From the NCBI RefSeq assembly GCF_019320115.1, contig NC_089583.1, forward strand, positions 77,005,739 through 77,069,738: a stretch of 64,000 bases of DNA, read 5' to 3'. Under the pieces are notes generated by a model. The model was not told the origin of the DNA, made no database searches, and worked only from the letters and a program-made list of their open reading frames with translations. Position 1 is the stretch's first letter, and each line of letters starts with the position of its first letter. Shown one piece after another: positions 1-9,908 of the stretch. The stretch is from Miscanthus floridulus (Eukaryota; Streptophyta; Magnoliopsida; Poales; Poaceae). The translations under genes were made by a program, and so were the position numbers.

Positions 1-432
1 TTAGTACGAGCATGGTCGGCAACCGGCGGGGAGCCGATGAGAGGGGGCCATTCCTTGAAAGTTGAAAAGATCATCCTGTCTTGTCAGGAAACGAAGTGAT
101 CAAAGCCCATTATGAGCAGTACGAACCTGAATAAAATCAACAAGTACGCAGTTTGGTGAACAACGCAGGCATCAGGCATGCGGTGCATGTGGTTGCCCGG
201 CCGGGTTGCCAAAGCTTTGCTTTGTTCGTCGTCTCCGTGACGTGTGATGATCAAATTCATCTCACATGCTGTTCGTGCGTTCAAAATGTGATGCCCGGTT
301 AAAAGCAAAAGAATTGTGATACTCTTCGGTGAAGAGGTTTATGTATATATACTTCTCTAGTGTTCTCTTGAGATACTCAAGAATGTTCAATTATCATCAC
401 CAATCATATAATTTGGAAATAAGGCTTTTGGG
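1..432. other. Unassigned intergenic sequence
   Basis: I see no gene, terminal repeat or recognisable transposon protein in this stretch. It ends in the sequence GAATAATTTT, which is the left target-site copy of the following Mutator-like element. The short reading frames here have no recognisable motif. Confidence 0.5.
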
Positions 433-441
433 AATAATTTT

Positions 442-1433
442 CGGCAGTGCTAGCGCCCGGACGTCCGTCCAAACACCCGCGCGCTGCACTCCGTTTCACG
501 TGCTCCACCCCAGGCCCGCGCCGCCCGAGCGACAAGAGGGGAAGGGGGCGGCGCCTCCGATTCGGAAGGACCCGGCCGTGGCGTCGTATGGATGTCATGT
601 CGGCGCCTGGAGGAGGACACACTGAGATGATGCAGCAAAAGGCGAGGAGGAGAGATGCAACACCCGATATGCTTTTGAAACATCCAAATACAACAGTTGC
701 AACATACACCTGAAGACAGATGAAACACTTGAAATATGCTTCTGAAACACTTGAAAAAAACGCCTGAAAACACTTGAAAACGATTGCAACCATATGCAAC
801 ATCCGGATAAAACACATGCAAACATATGTGTGAAACATATGCAACATCCAGATAAGCATACTTACACCATGCGCTCAGAAAACACAGATGAAACATTGGT
901 AACAGACTTTTGCAACATACGTGTACAACCATTGCAACATATGCAACATCCCGATCTACTTTTACAACACCCATTTGAAACACTTGCAACATACCTCTAA
1001 AATATCTGAAACACTCGAAACATACGCTTTCAGCAAAACATGGTAGTTAGGGAGGCAGAGCACGGCACAGCGGGATCTGGGCTGTGCGATCGCGGTGGAG
1101 GAGGATGGCAGCGGGGGGCGGCTGTGCGGCCCCAGCGATAGGGCGCACGCGGTGCCTGCGGTGGAGGCAATATTAACAGTCGGGTGGTGCAGCCTTGCGC
1201 GGCAAACACACTGCGGCGATGCAGGCACGGCGACAGTGGAGAGGAAGGCCAGCGGGAGCCGCGGAAAAAGAGGGAGGCGTGCGGGAGCTGCGACAGAGCG
1301 GATGCATGAATTTTTTTAATCTACGGTGACTGGAGGGGAGCAGAGGGAGCGGATAGGAACGACAGCTTCTGGACACCAGGTCCACCAACAGTGGCGTCTG
1401 GCGCGGATGGACATTTGACTCCTAGCATTACTG
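442..1433. mobile_element. Non-autonomous Mutator-like element (MULE), copy 1
   Basis: The element is flanked by a perfect 9-bp direct repeat AATAATTTT (433-441 and 1434-1442), the duplication length typical of Mutator transposons. Its left end reads CGGCAGTGCTAGCGCCCGG and the complement of its right end reads CAGTAATGCTAGGAGTC, a degenerate terminal inverted repeat sharing the TGCTAG core. The inside has GC-rich ends and a middle array of short degenerate repeats. It has no transposase, so it would need one in trans. Two related copies lie at 53201-54052 and 60997-61846. The reading frames inside are by-products of the array and the GC-rich ends. Confidence 0.8.
655..1045. repeat. Degenerate GCAACATA/TGAAACA array inside the MULE
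   Basis: The words GCAACATA, TGAAACA and CTTGAAA recur dozens of times at irregular spacing of roughly 20-40 bases. The same vocabulary fills the middle of the other two copies, in the same orientation at 53250-53600 and in reverse at 61315-61650. It looks like an old, eroded tandem repeat that belongs to the family and does not look like coding sequence. Confidence 0.75.
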
Positions 1434-1606
1434 AATAATTTTGGACGCAGTTAACACACGACCCATCGCGCAAATGGTGAGCGTGTGACCCCTGGCCCTC
1501 CGCCATTGCACTCAGCTATCCTCCGCTCAAACATCAATGCTAGGCCCTCCTCAGCCCAGCACCACCGGCACATCCCACTCCCTCCCTATTGTATTGCATG
1601 CAAGCT

Positions 1607-1792
1607 TGAAAGGTCCTAATATGGCTAGAGGGGGTGAATAGCCTATTTAAAAATCTACAAATTAACTAGAGCAATTTGATTAGTATGACAAATAGCGAAA
1701 TGCAAAGTTGCTCTAGCTCTACAAGGGTTGCAAGCCACCTATCCAATAATTCTAGTTACAATGATTACTAGGCACACAACTTGCAATGTTAC
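1607..1792 (-). repeat. Outer end of copia 3' LTR (fragment)
   Basis: It begins TGAAAGGTCCTAAT and continues with GGCTAGAGGGGGTGAATAGCC, closely matching the inner end of the 5' LTR at 23481. The match fades after about 60 bases, although GCAAGCCACCTA is shared further on. It stops at the gypsy LTR terminus at 1793. It could instead belong to a related but separate copia element. Confidence 0.6.
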
Positions 1793-2265
1793 TGTCGACA
1801 GAATATCGTCGGCAGTCCTCCGAGGGGTATCTCACGAAGGTAGATTGATCGACAGAGGAGCGTGAGATCAAGAACAAGAAGGCAACAGAGACACACGAGT
1901 TAGACAGGTTCAAGCCGTTAGTATGACGTAATACCCTACTTCTGTGGTCTGTTGGTTTGTATTAGCTATCGTATGATATGCCATGATTTTAGAGGGGGTC
2001 TCTGCCCGCCTTATATAGTCCGGGAGGCAGGGTTACAAGTCGGTTAGATCTGAGAGATAACCGGAAAGTAATAACTGATTATAGGAATCTTGGAATCATG
2101 CATATCCTAACAAATTTTGTAGTATCTTCAGGATATCTTCCCAATGTCTTACGAAAGGCGCCGAGCAGAGTCGTGCCCTGCAAGGCTTCTTCTTGTGGGC
2201 TGAGCCACCCCTAGGGGCGCAGCCCATGTGGTCTGCCGTGGGTATCCAGGGTCGTACACCCCACA
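1793..2265 (-). repeat. Gypsy 3' LTR
   Basis: On the minus strand it starts TGTGGGGTGTACGACCC and ends GTCGACA, giving TGT...ACA termini and a length of 473 bp. It is preceded by a polypurine tract (2266-2280) and contains a TATA box 220 bases from its far end. No second LTR remains for comparison. The five bases outside it (GTTAC, 1788-1792) would be the target duplication, but its partner has been lost. Confidence 0.65.
2011..2017 (-). promoter_or_regulatory. TATA box of the gypsy LTR
   Basis: On the minus strand the sequence GACTATATAAGGCGGGCAG is the typical core promoter of grass gypsy LTRs. Transcription would start about 30 bases towards lower coordinates. Confidence 0.6.
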
Positions 2266-2280
2266 GCTAGTCCCCGAGCG
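2266..2280 (-). other. Polypurine tract of the gypsy element
   Basis: On the minus strand GCGCTCGGGGACTAGC directly precedes the LTR start TGTGGGG. The CTCGGGGACTA form is typical of grass Tat elements and is the site of plus-strand priming. Confidence 0.55.
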
Positions 2281-2554
2281 CCTTGTATCCGTTGTGCAAT
2301 GTCGTCTTAAGCTTGTCCGAGTAGGTGCAAACAACACCAAGCAGTCAAGCTCATGGTCCAACCACCATGCTAAACTGCCAAGCTACATGAGCCGTCGCCA
2401 AGCAGTGTGAACCGTTGTCGAACAGCATAACCTGTCGCTGAGCAGCGCGACCTATCGCCGAGCACCGTGAACCATCGCCGAGCAGAATGACCAAAGTATG
2501 GCTTGCCATAAGGGTGTAAGGAGCTCAAGTTTAGAATCGAAAATTTCTCCGCAG

Positions 2555-2900
2555 TGGACCAAGTGTGCCCACTTAGAGTCCGAACAAAGTTGTAGGAGTC
2601 AATCTTCCTCTATAGGCATGTAGTCTTCGAGAAAAAATTCCGCACACTCACCGCGAGGTGAAGTGTGCCCACTTAGTCCCCGAGCCTGACAACAGATAAT
2701 GTAGTCATGTGGTGCCAGAGTCAGAAACTTGAAGAATAGTAGAAAACTAGCCAAGCAGGCAGCCAGTCCCCGGTCATGGCCCAAAAAAGAGACAAAACAC
2801 ATTCACCGTAAGGTGAAGTGTGCCCACTTAGTCCCCGAACCTAACAGTAGGTGGCGTAGTCACGTGGTGCCAGGATCAGAAACAGAGAAACAATCAAAGA
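2555..2900. repeat. Three diverged copies of a GTGCCCACTTAGTCC unit
   Basis: AAGTGTGCCCACTTAG recurs at 2561, 2661 and 2816. The last two copies also share about 75 further bases, including GTAGTCAYGTGGTGCCAG, at a period of 155 bases. GTCCCCGAGC words recur through 2270-2930. Repeat expansion in this untranslated region is usual for Tat elements. The 2281-3200 stretch otherwise holds no gene. Confidence 0.6.
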
Positions 2901-3200
2901 CCAACGGAAAAGACCGCTAGTCCCCGAGCTACAGGCGGAGTTATCGGAGAAATCGAATCGTGGAGGAAAAATTGGAGTAACGGCTGGACAGTGTTAGTTA
3001 CTTAGCCTCAATAAATGGCGGAGATGTCGGTGATATTTCAGCGAGGAGCAACTGAAGGCAGCGATAAATAAGCGCCATGGGCTGTGGTTGCGCAGAAGCC
3101 CATGTAACGGCCCATTTGCCGCATCGGAGAAATCGCATCGGCGCAGATCGCAGGAACGGTTCCCAAAAAACCCTTGAATGCAGAACGGTGGGGAGGATCC

Positions 3201-3208
3201 TATATAAT
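3201..3208 (+). promoter_or_regulatory. Candidate TATA box for the antisense gene
   Basis: CCTATATAATAG lies 125 bases upstream of the first ATG (3326) of the antisense gene, on the same strand. It is followed by a C-rich stretch typical of plant leaders. This suggests the gene has its own promoter, separate from the LTR. Confidence 0.45.
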
Positions 3209-3325
3209 AGTGCCACCGCAGTCCCCGTTCCCACCTTTTCCACTTCATCTTCCTCCTCACATCTCGCGACGCCAAATCTACAACCACAGTTGCCTCCACC
3301 GCCGAAACCTAACCAGATCTAAGAG

Positions 3326-6300
3326 ATGGCGCCGAAGAGAGGAGCTATGAAACCAAAGAAGATGAGTCCTAAGAAGGTAGACGCCGTGACCAATGCGACG
3401 AGGAGTGGGTGCCATCATGAACAGGAGAAGTTGAGCTGAACCGATTGGTGGAAGCTAGCGTTCTCCTCGATCGTGCGACCGCCGGATGGCGGCCAGCTCT
3501 CGGTGAGTCCTTTCCCACGCCTCACACTGACGAAGCGGTAGTATTCGAAGACTATTTCTAGCGCAGGTTAGGGTTTCCTATGCACCCATTTCTAAGGGAT
3601 CTGTTGGAGCTCTAGGTGGTTACTCTGTGCAACCTCCACACCAATACCATTCTGCACATCTCTATCTTCATCCACTTTTGTGAGGCATACCTTGGCATCC
3701 TACCCCACTTCAATCTTTTCCGTCACCTTTTCTAGCTAAAGAAGAGAGGCGGCGCTGGTTCGAAGGTGGTCAGCAGGGTGTATCTCTAGCTTTGAGATGG
3801 GATGGCGAGTGAATATCTTACCATACCGTTGAACACGTCGCTGAAGGGGTGGAACACCATGGTTCTACATGAGACAAAGCCACCCAGTGGTGCGTTGTAA
3901 CACCGACCACATCCTAGAAAGCCAAAGGAGTTGGTCGGAGCTATCGAGTAAGGACGACATGGAGCAAGTGAATGAACTCCTCGGCTTGATAAATGGCGTG
4001 AAGACCAATGGCGGATTGGTAGCGGTGAGTTTCATAGTGCGCCGCATACAACCCTACAAGGAGAGGGCGCACCCAGGCTTTAAATTCAAAGGGGAGACCG
4101 ATGGGACTCGAGAGAGGCCCAAAATACTTTCTAGGAGCAACGTCGAAGAGCGAACTGCCGAGCTATTCGCTCCGCTATCCTCCTTCAGGCTGTCAGGGTA
4201 CATGAAGCCCTTCAATTGCAAGAATCTACCTCCTCAGGTGAACGTCTTTACTATATGTTTCCGAGAATTTTATTTATACTGCCGAGCAATAAACTGATCC
4301 TACTCATGTGAAGATCCATTCGCAGGACAAGGCGGTGTATTTCTTGAGCGTACTGAGAAACGATTGGCCACCGTCAGTGGATGCACGTCGACCTGTTCAA
4401 ATTGAAGAAAGCTCCATTGGTGTCTCCTCAAAATCTGGAGGAATGGACACTGGTCGAACGAAGAGTCCTCCCCCGGTGTCGATGAAAACTAGGGGAAAGA
4501 GGCGGGCGGAAGATGAGCTGGCCCAGAAGAAAAGGAAAATAGTAGCGACTGCTCCCTGTAAACCAGGCGGGATCTCTCTGGATGATGACTAGACCAATCA
4601 AACACGAAGAACCGCGGTGTTCGATTGGTCTAACGACGACGAGATTCTCATGAACCCTCCCTCGAGCACAAAAGGGCCTCCGCTCTACGCACGCGTGGAG
4701 CAACAAATCGGGGTAGGTGAAGAAGTCCTTGAGGCTCCGACAAGGAGAGTCCCCGAGCATCGAGCAGAGGGAATTGCTGTGCAGCAGATGTTGGAAATCC
4801 CTATGGAGCGGGCAACGGAGATCCTAGAGCAACAAACGACAGCAGCCCTGGAGCAGCAGGCGGAACCAAGGCCGACCGAGGAAGAGCCGAGAATTCCCCC
4901 ACCAAGCATAGGAGTTGACCCCGCAAGCCGCGCCTGGAGGCTCTGGCCGGCACTGTCGGTTCAAGAAATTGAACCGTCAGACCAAACCGTAAGTGCTCTT
5001 GTGCTGTAGTTAATTTGCTGTATTTTCTTTACTTATGTTGTTACTAAATAATAGATTTGATACAGTGCAAGGCGAGCAACAGATCCAGCCCCACCCGCTC
5101 AGACTGGTCGGCGACTAGAAACTTGCCCTGGTGCGATGGAGATGCCAGCGGACCACATCCTAGAGTCCCCGAGTGCTCAAGAGCACGCAGGGGAGCCAAT
5201 TGCTGCCCCTGGCGGGCTTCCTAGCGGCGAGCGACTGCCTACAATGGTGAGCGAATCGGCGACAGCTCCTTCGGCAATGGTGGAAACAGGAGCAGAAAAG
5301 CTTTCGGAGTCAAATGAACAGACAGCAGTCCCCGATTCTTTGGAGGGCATGGTCGGACCTGCTATCGAACCACCGAGCCCCAAGGTGGTCCCTCCAGTTG
5401 CGATGGAGGAGGGCAAGGTGGAGGAGATCATGCAAGACGAACCTTGACCTCAAGCAGTCCGGATCCTCCAAAAGCGCGGTGAAGAAATAGTTATTGTTGA
5501 AGAGGAGGACACCACCAAGGAGATCAGGAGACTAGAGACTTTCCTTACTGGTGTGATGAAACAGATCAAGGTGAATACTTTGTCTGGAAAGGTCCTAGTC
5601 ATTTATTGGAATTGGTTAGTAATAATGTCATCATATTTGTTGCAGGAAATATCTCGAGTTGCCGAGCAGTGCCGCCAGCTAATAAAGCGAATGGAGCCCC
5701 TTGTAGCAGAGAACGAAAAACTCAAAGAGGCTAGGAACCTCTCGGAGAAGAATATCCAGTGAGCCCAACGCGAACGAGACCTTGCGGAGTCCAACGCGTG
5801 GGACCTAGAATACCAAAAGGGGGTCCTTACCAAAAAGCTGGCAGCTGTGTCCGAGCAAGTGCGGAGCCAGTCCGAGCAGCTGGCCGCTATCTCTGACCAA
5901 CTAAAATGTGCTTCCAAGCAGCTGGAGAGGAAAAATGAATAGCTCAACAGTGTATCCAAATAGAAAGCAGGTACGGTACATCAACGAATGTACTTTAGTA
6001 TTGCTGAACAGCCTCATTTCCGTTAACAACTGGTGTGCTTGTAGAGCAAGATGTTGAGCTTGGCTAGATGCGCTAGACCATCGATCAACTTCGCCAGAAA
6101 AAAGCAAAGGAAGCAGAGCGGGTGGACAAACTTGCTGAGGAGCTGAAAGGTGAATTCCTTCTAGTCCGTACCATTGTTGTAGTAGCTCCTTGTATAACAG
6201 ATCATTGTAACTCTCACAGGTTATCGTCATAAAGCCAAAGCACAATTCGATGTGCTGGTGTAGGAGGCCAAGGTCTAGAAGGAGAACTTCGATACTGTAG

Positions 6301-6632
6301 TCGCCGCAATTAAGCCGGTGCTTGACTGCATCGACCTGAAAATAGCCACTCAGCACGACGGTAGGTGGCAACACCTTGACACCAAGGCAGCATGGGAAAG
6401 CTTCAAAACCTTCAACCACGATGCCATTACTACCGTCGCTACCCATGTCCTTGCGGTTGTTCGGTCCCATTATCCGACCACCGACCTTCAGTCCATAGAG
6501 GGTGGGTTCGTGGAAGGACTGAGCGACGCGGAGACCCAGCAGCTGGAGGATGAAGTGGAGGATGCAGCAAAAATGCTGGCCAGCAATATAGATCTGCTTG
6601 GCGAGACGGATGGTGATGGCAGAGCTCATTAA
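3326..6632 (+). pseudogene. Antisense extra gene of a Tat gypsy element, six exons, decayed
   Basis: The gene runs opposite to gag-pol between integrase and the 3' LTR. Its N-terminal part, in several frames, resembles the plant 'putative gypsy type transposon' domain (PF04195-like). This includes the segment encoding HISIFIHFCEAYLGILPHFN near 3650-3705 and VNELLGLINGVKTNGG near 3965-4020. An acidic Pro/Glu-rich middle, a coiled coil (5646-5970) and a conserved-looking C-terminal part ending TDGDGRAH follow. Five GT-AG introns can be read: 4238-4325, 4989-5065, 5571-5645, 5971-6044 and 6150-6219, all 70-88 bases. Four of the five junctions keep frame exactly; the second is off by one base. 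Mostly TAG stops (for example 4590-4592) and early frameshifts disable it. The role of the product in the element is unknown. Confidence 0.8.
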
Positions 6633-6846
6633 TCTGATTATAGAGTACCATCTGTAAAACCTTGACTGTGTAATAGAAAATGCGATAGCGCAAGAAACAA
6701 GTACTTATCAAATATTTGTTATAAGGTGCTTATATATGTAATATATGTAGTTTGCTTGTAGTTCGGCGAAAAAATCTTTGGAGTTTCAAACCTAACATGA
6801 TTATGCGAAGCTCAAATAACATCCGAACAGTTGGTCTGCTACTGAT

Positions 6847-7265
6847 CCCTGTGGCCTTGGCCAGCCCATAGTCTGTAACATCGAGCGTGGAGCCCGTGCA
6901 CGTGTAGGAGTAACAGACATGACCCAGGAACCATAGCCAGCCTCCCATAACGTAGAGCGTAGAGCCCGTGGCACGTGTAGGAAAAAACCGGTGACTGAGT
7001 CTTTTCCATAAAAAACAGTGTGGAACACGTTCTGGTCGGCGATTGTTATACAAACTTGGAGATAAAGACAACATAAGCGGCGTTCGAGCATTGTATTCTA
7101 TGTTGAACTCTCGGCCTTGGTTGACCCATAGTCCATAACGTCGAGCGCGGAGCCCGTAGACATGTAGGAAAAATAGGTGTGACCAAGGGACCGCAGCCGA
7201 CCACCCATAACGCAGAGCGCGGAGCCCGTAGCACGTGTAGAGAGAAATCAGAGACTGGGTCGTAT
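6847..7265. repeat. Two-level tandem repeat downstream of the antisense gene
   Basis: A unit of about 260 bases occurs twice (about 6850-7008 and 7110-7265). Each unit contains two sub-copies, about 71 bases apart, of the motif CATAACGYMGAGCGYGGAGCCCGT. Such arrays fill the spacer between antisense gene and integrase. Confidence 0.75.
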
Positions 7266-7316
7266 CCGAAGAGATCAGAAAAAAGAAAGCATGTTGCTCT
7301 TCGATCAAAAAATGTT

Positions 7317-7622
7317 TGGCGATTTGGGGAAAACACGCTTAGCGATTTGGAGAAATCATGTTCAACGATTTGGAGAAATCGTGTTCAGCGATTGGGAGAA
7401 AACGTGTTCGACGATTTGGAGAAAACACGTTTGGCAATTTGGAGAAATCATGTTCGGCGATTTGGAGAAAACGCATTCGGCGATTTGGAGAAAACACGTT
7501 CGGCGATTTGGAGAAAACGCGTTCGGTGATTTGGAGAAAACGCGTTTGGCGATTTGGAGAAAACACGTTCGGTGATTTGGAGAAAACTGTGTTTGGCGTT
7601 TTGGAGAAAATGTGGTCGGCGT
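7317..7622. repeat. 23-bp tandem array, about 13 copies
   Basis: The unit CGATTTGGAGAAAACACGTT plus CGG repeats at an exact 23-base period (for example CGA at 7458 and 7481) with point differences between copies. Because 23 is not a multiple of three and the unit lacks stops, frames on both strands stay open and give repeated FGDLEKTRSAIWRK-like peptides. It is non-coding satellite-like DNA in the untranslated region of the gypsy element. Confidence 0.9.
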
Positions 7623-7892
7623 AGTTACGTCGATTACGTACTGGAGTTCGTTATGAAGTATCATATAACTCGGCAACGACAAGTGGATGTTAATCCATAA
7701 TAGAGACAAAACAGAGACAAGTTATGGAGACCAAAAAATATTACTGAATATAAATTTCTTAAACCCGGCTTGATCTGCTTATTTTTTCATCTAGAACAGT
7801 GTTTTTCTCTCACAAATTCATCTAGCATTCCTCCAAACCATCCAGATTCCTCCAGAATTCAGACAAGCGAACAGGCCTATATCTGTAGTGTT

Positions 7893-9017
7893 TCAAGGAT
7901 AGAAACGTATAAGGTGTTCGATGTGCCACAAGTTGGGAACATCAACTCCTTCTAAGTCACTTAGGCGATAAGAACCTGGTCGAGTAACCTCTTTGATGAT
8001 ATAAGGCCCTTCCCAGGGGGAAGAGAGCTTGTGCAAACCGTCAGTCTTTTGTTTTCTGCGGAGAACGAGATCGCCAACAGCAAATGAACGACCTTGGATG
8101 TTTTGGTTGTAGTACCTCCGCAAGCCTTCTAGATACTTAGCTGTACAAACACAGGTGATTAGGCGCTCTTCCTTGGCTCTCTCGACATCCTCAGACTGAA
8201 CAGCCTTGGCCTGCTCTTCATTATAGTTTTCCACTCTAGGTGCTCAAAAAGTAACGTCCGCTGGTAGTATGGCTTCTGAGTCATAGACCAAAAAGTATGG
8301 AGTCACGCTAGTGATGCGACTAGCTTGAGTACATAGTCCCCAGACTATAGCTGGAAGCTCCTTGAGCCATCTGCCCAGGTGCTTTTCTTGTTTCTGATAC
8401 AGTCACTTTTTTAGGGCATCAAGGATCATACCGTTCGCCCGTTCAACTTGATCGTTGGCTCTTGGATGGGCAACAGAAACATATTTGACAGAGATGCAAC
8501 GGTCTTCGCAGAAATCCCAGAAGTGATGTCCAGTAAACGTAGTTCCGAGATCGGTGATGATGCTATTTGGTAGACCAAATCTATGGATGATATCTTCAAA
8601 GAGCTCAACTGCCTTCTTTGCAGTAGCCGAGACGAGCGGTTTATATTCAGTCCACTTGGAGAACTTGTCAATGGCGACATATACATACCGGAAACCACCT
8701 GGTGCTGGCTTAAAAGGCCCGATCATGTCTAGTCCCTAGCATGCAAAGGGCCAGGAAGCTAGGATGGTTTGCAGCTCTTGCGCCGGCACGTGTATTTGCT
8801 TAGCGAAGAATTGGCATCCTTCACAACGTCGGACGAGATCTTCTGCATCAGTGATGGCTGTGGGCCAATAAAAACCAGCTTGGAAAGCCTTGCTGACCAA
8901 AGTTCTCGAGGCCGCATGGTTGCCATAGGAACCAGAGTGAATTTCAAGAAGCAGCTTCGCTCCCTCCTTTTGGGTGATGCATTTCTGCAGTATCCCTTCC
9001 TTGGCACTTTTCCTCAT
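7893..9017 (-). pseudogene. Gypsy integrase (broken)
   Basis: Three pieces in order give an integrase, which inserts the DNA copy of the element. At 8736-9017 is the zinc-binding His-His-Cys-Cys region (IHSGSYGNH, then RRCEGCQFF). At 8403-8726 is the catalytic core with DKFSKW, ITDLGTTF and QVERANG, so the Asp-Asp-Glu residues are still visible. At 7893-8234 is the C-terminal region ending near LWHIEHLIRFYP. In-frame stops near 8733 and 8400 and a break between 8234 and 8400 separate them. Confidence 0.85.
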
Positions 9018-9899
9018 AAGCTGCCATCCACCAGCACGTAAAGCTTGCTTCGATGAACTAGGCGTTCAGTTTCAGTCTTGTCTGTGGGTACCTTGGCGCT
9101 GGTGAGGTACTTGATGAATCGCTCCCTCCAATCGGCGATCGGTGAAGGTACCGCAAGTACCAACTGCTCGGTAGGGGGAACTTCTTCAACTTCCTTATCT
9201 TCTTTGATGGATGGCGCCACGAGATCTTGAATAAAAACCCCCAGTGGGATCACAGCGCGAGAAGAACTGAGCTTGGATAAGTTGTCGGTGAGTTGATTTT
9301 GGTCACGTACCACATGGTGATACTCGATACCATAGAATTTTCCTTCAAGCTTTCTGATTTCAGCGCAGTAAGCATCCATCTTCTCGCTGGGATAGGACCA
9401 GTCTTTGTTGAGCTGGTTGATAACCAGTGCGGAGTCCCCGTACACTATTAGGCATTTGACGCCGAGCTCGATGGCTATACAAAGACCATGGAGACATGCT
9501 TCATATTCTACGGCATTGTTTGAGGCCAGGAAGTGTATCCAAAGAACATAACGTAGCTTATCCTTGGTTGGTGTAATGAACAGAATGCTTGCACCAGCAC
9601 CGTTGATGTTAAGGCGCCGTCGAAGTACATCACCTAGTGTTCGGGCAAGCAGTGGCGATGGGCTCTTGGATCTCGGTCCATTCAGCAACGAAGTCAGCGA
9701 GCGCCTGTGACTTAATGGTAGGTCTGCTTCTGAATTCAATGGAATAGGTGCCGAGCTCAATAGCCCATTTAATGATGTGGCCATTGGCTTCTTTGTTGCG
9801 AAGAATGTCCCCCAAGGGGAACTCAGTGACCACGACGATCTTGTAGTATTCGAAGTAATGTCGGAGCTTGCGCGACGTAATCAGAATTGCATATAACAA
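9014..9899 (-). pseudogene. Gypsy RNase H region with second RNase H domain (broken)
   Basis: The segment 9630-9899 encodes the end of the first RNase H and the connection (YAILITSRKLRHYFEYY). It is followed at 9014-9784, in another frame, by a second RNase H-like domain with NNAVEYEACLHGL and VYGDSALVINQL, which hold the expected Glu and Asp. A second RNase H after the first is characteristic of the Tat lineage. A frameshift near 9640-9780 separates the two. Confidence 0.8.
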
Positions 9900-9908
9900 C
9901 TTTTGTAC

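Noticed and set aside
404..992. Antisense frames of 151 and 180 codons
   Set aside because: They run through the Mutator-like end and its degenerate array and recur in related form in the other copies.
7317..7622. CRISPR-like regular repeats
   Set aside because: The units are contiguous with no spacers, and the DNA is plant nuclear sequence.
7179..7624. Overlapping 88-116-codon frames with repeated FGDLEKTRSAIWRK peptides on both strands
   Set aside because: They are produced by the 23-base tandem array, which lacks stops; no start context or homology supports a protein.
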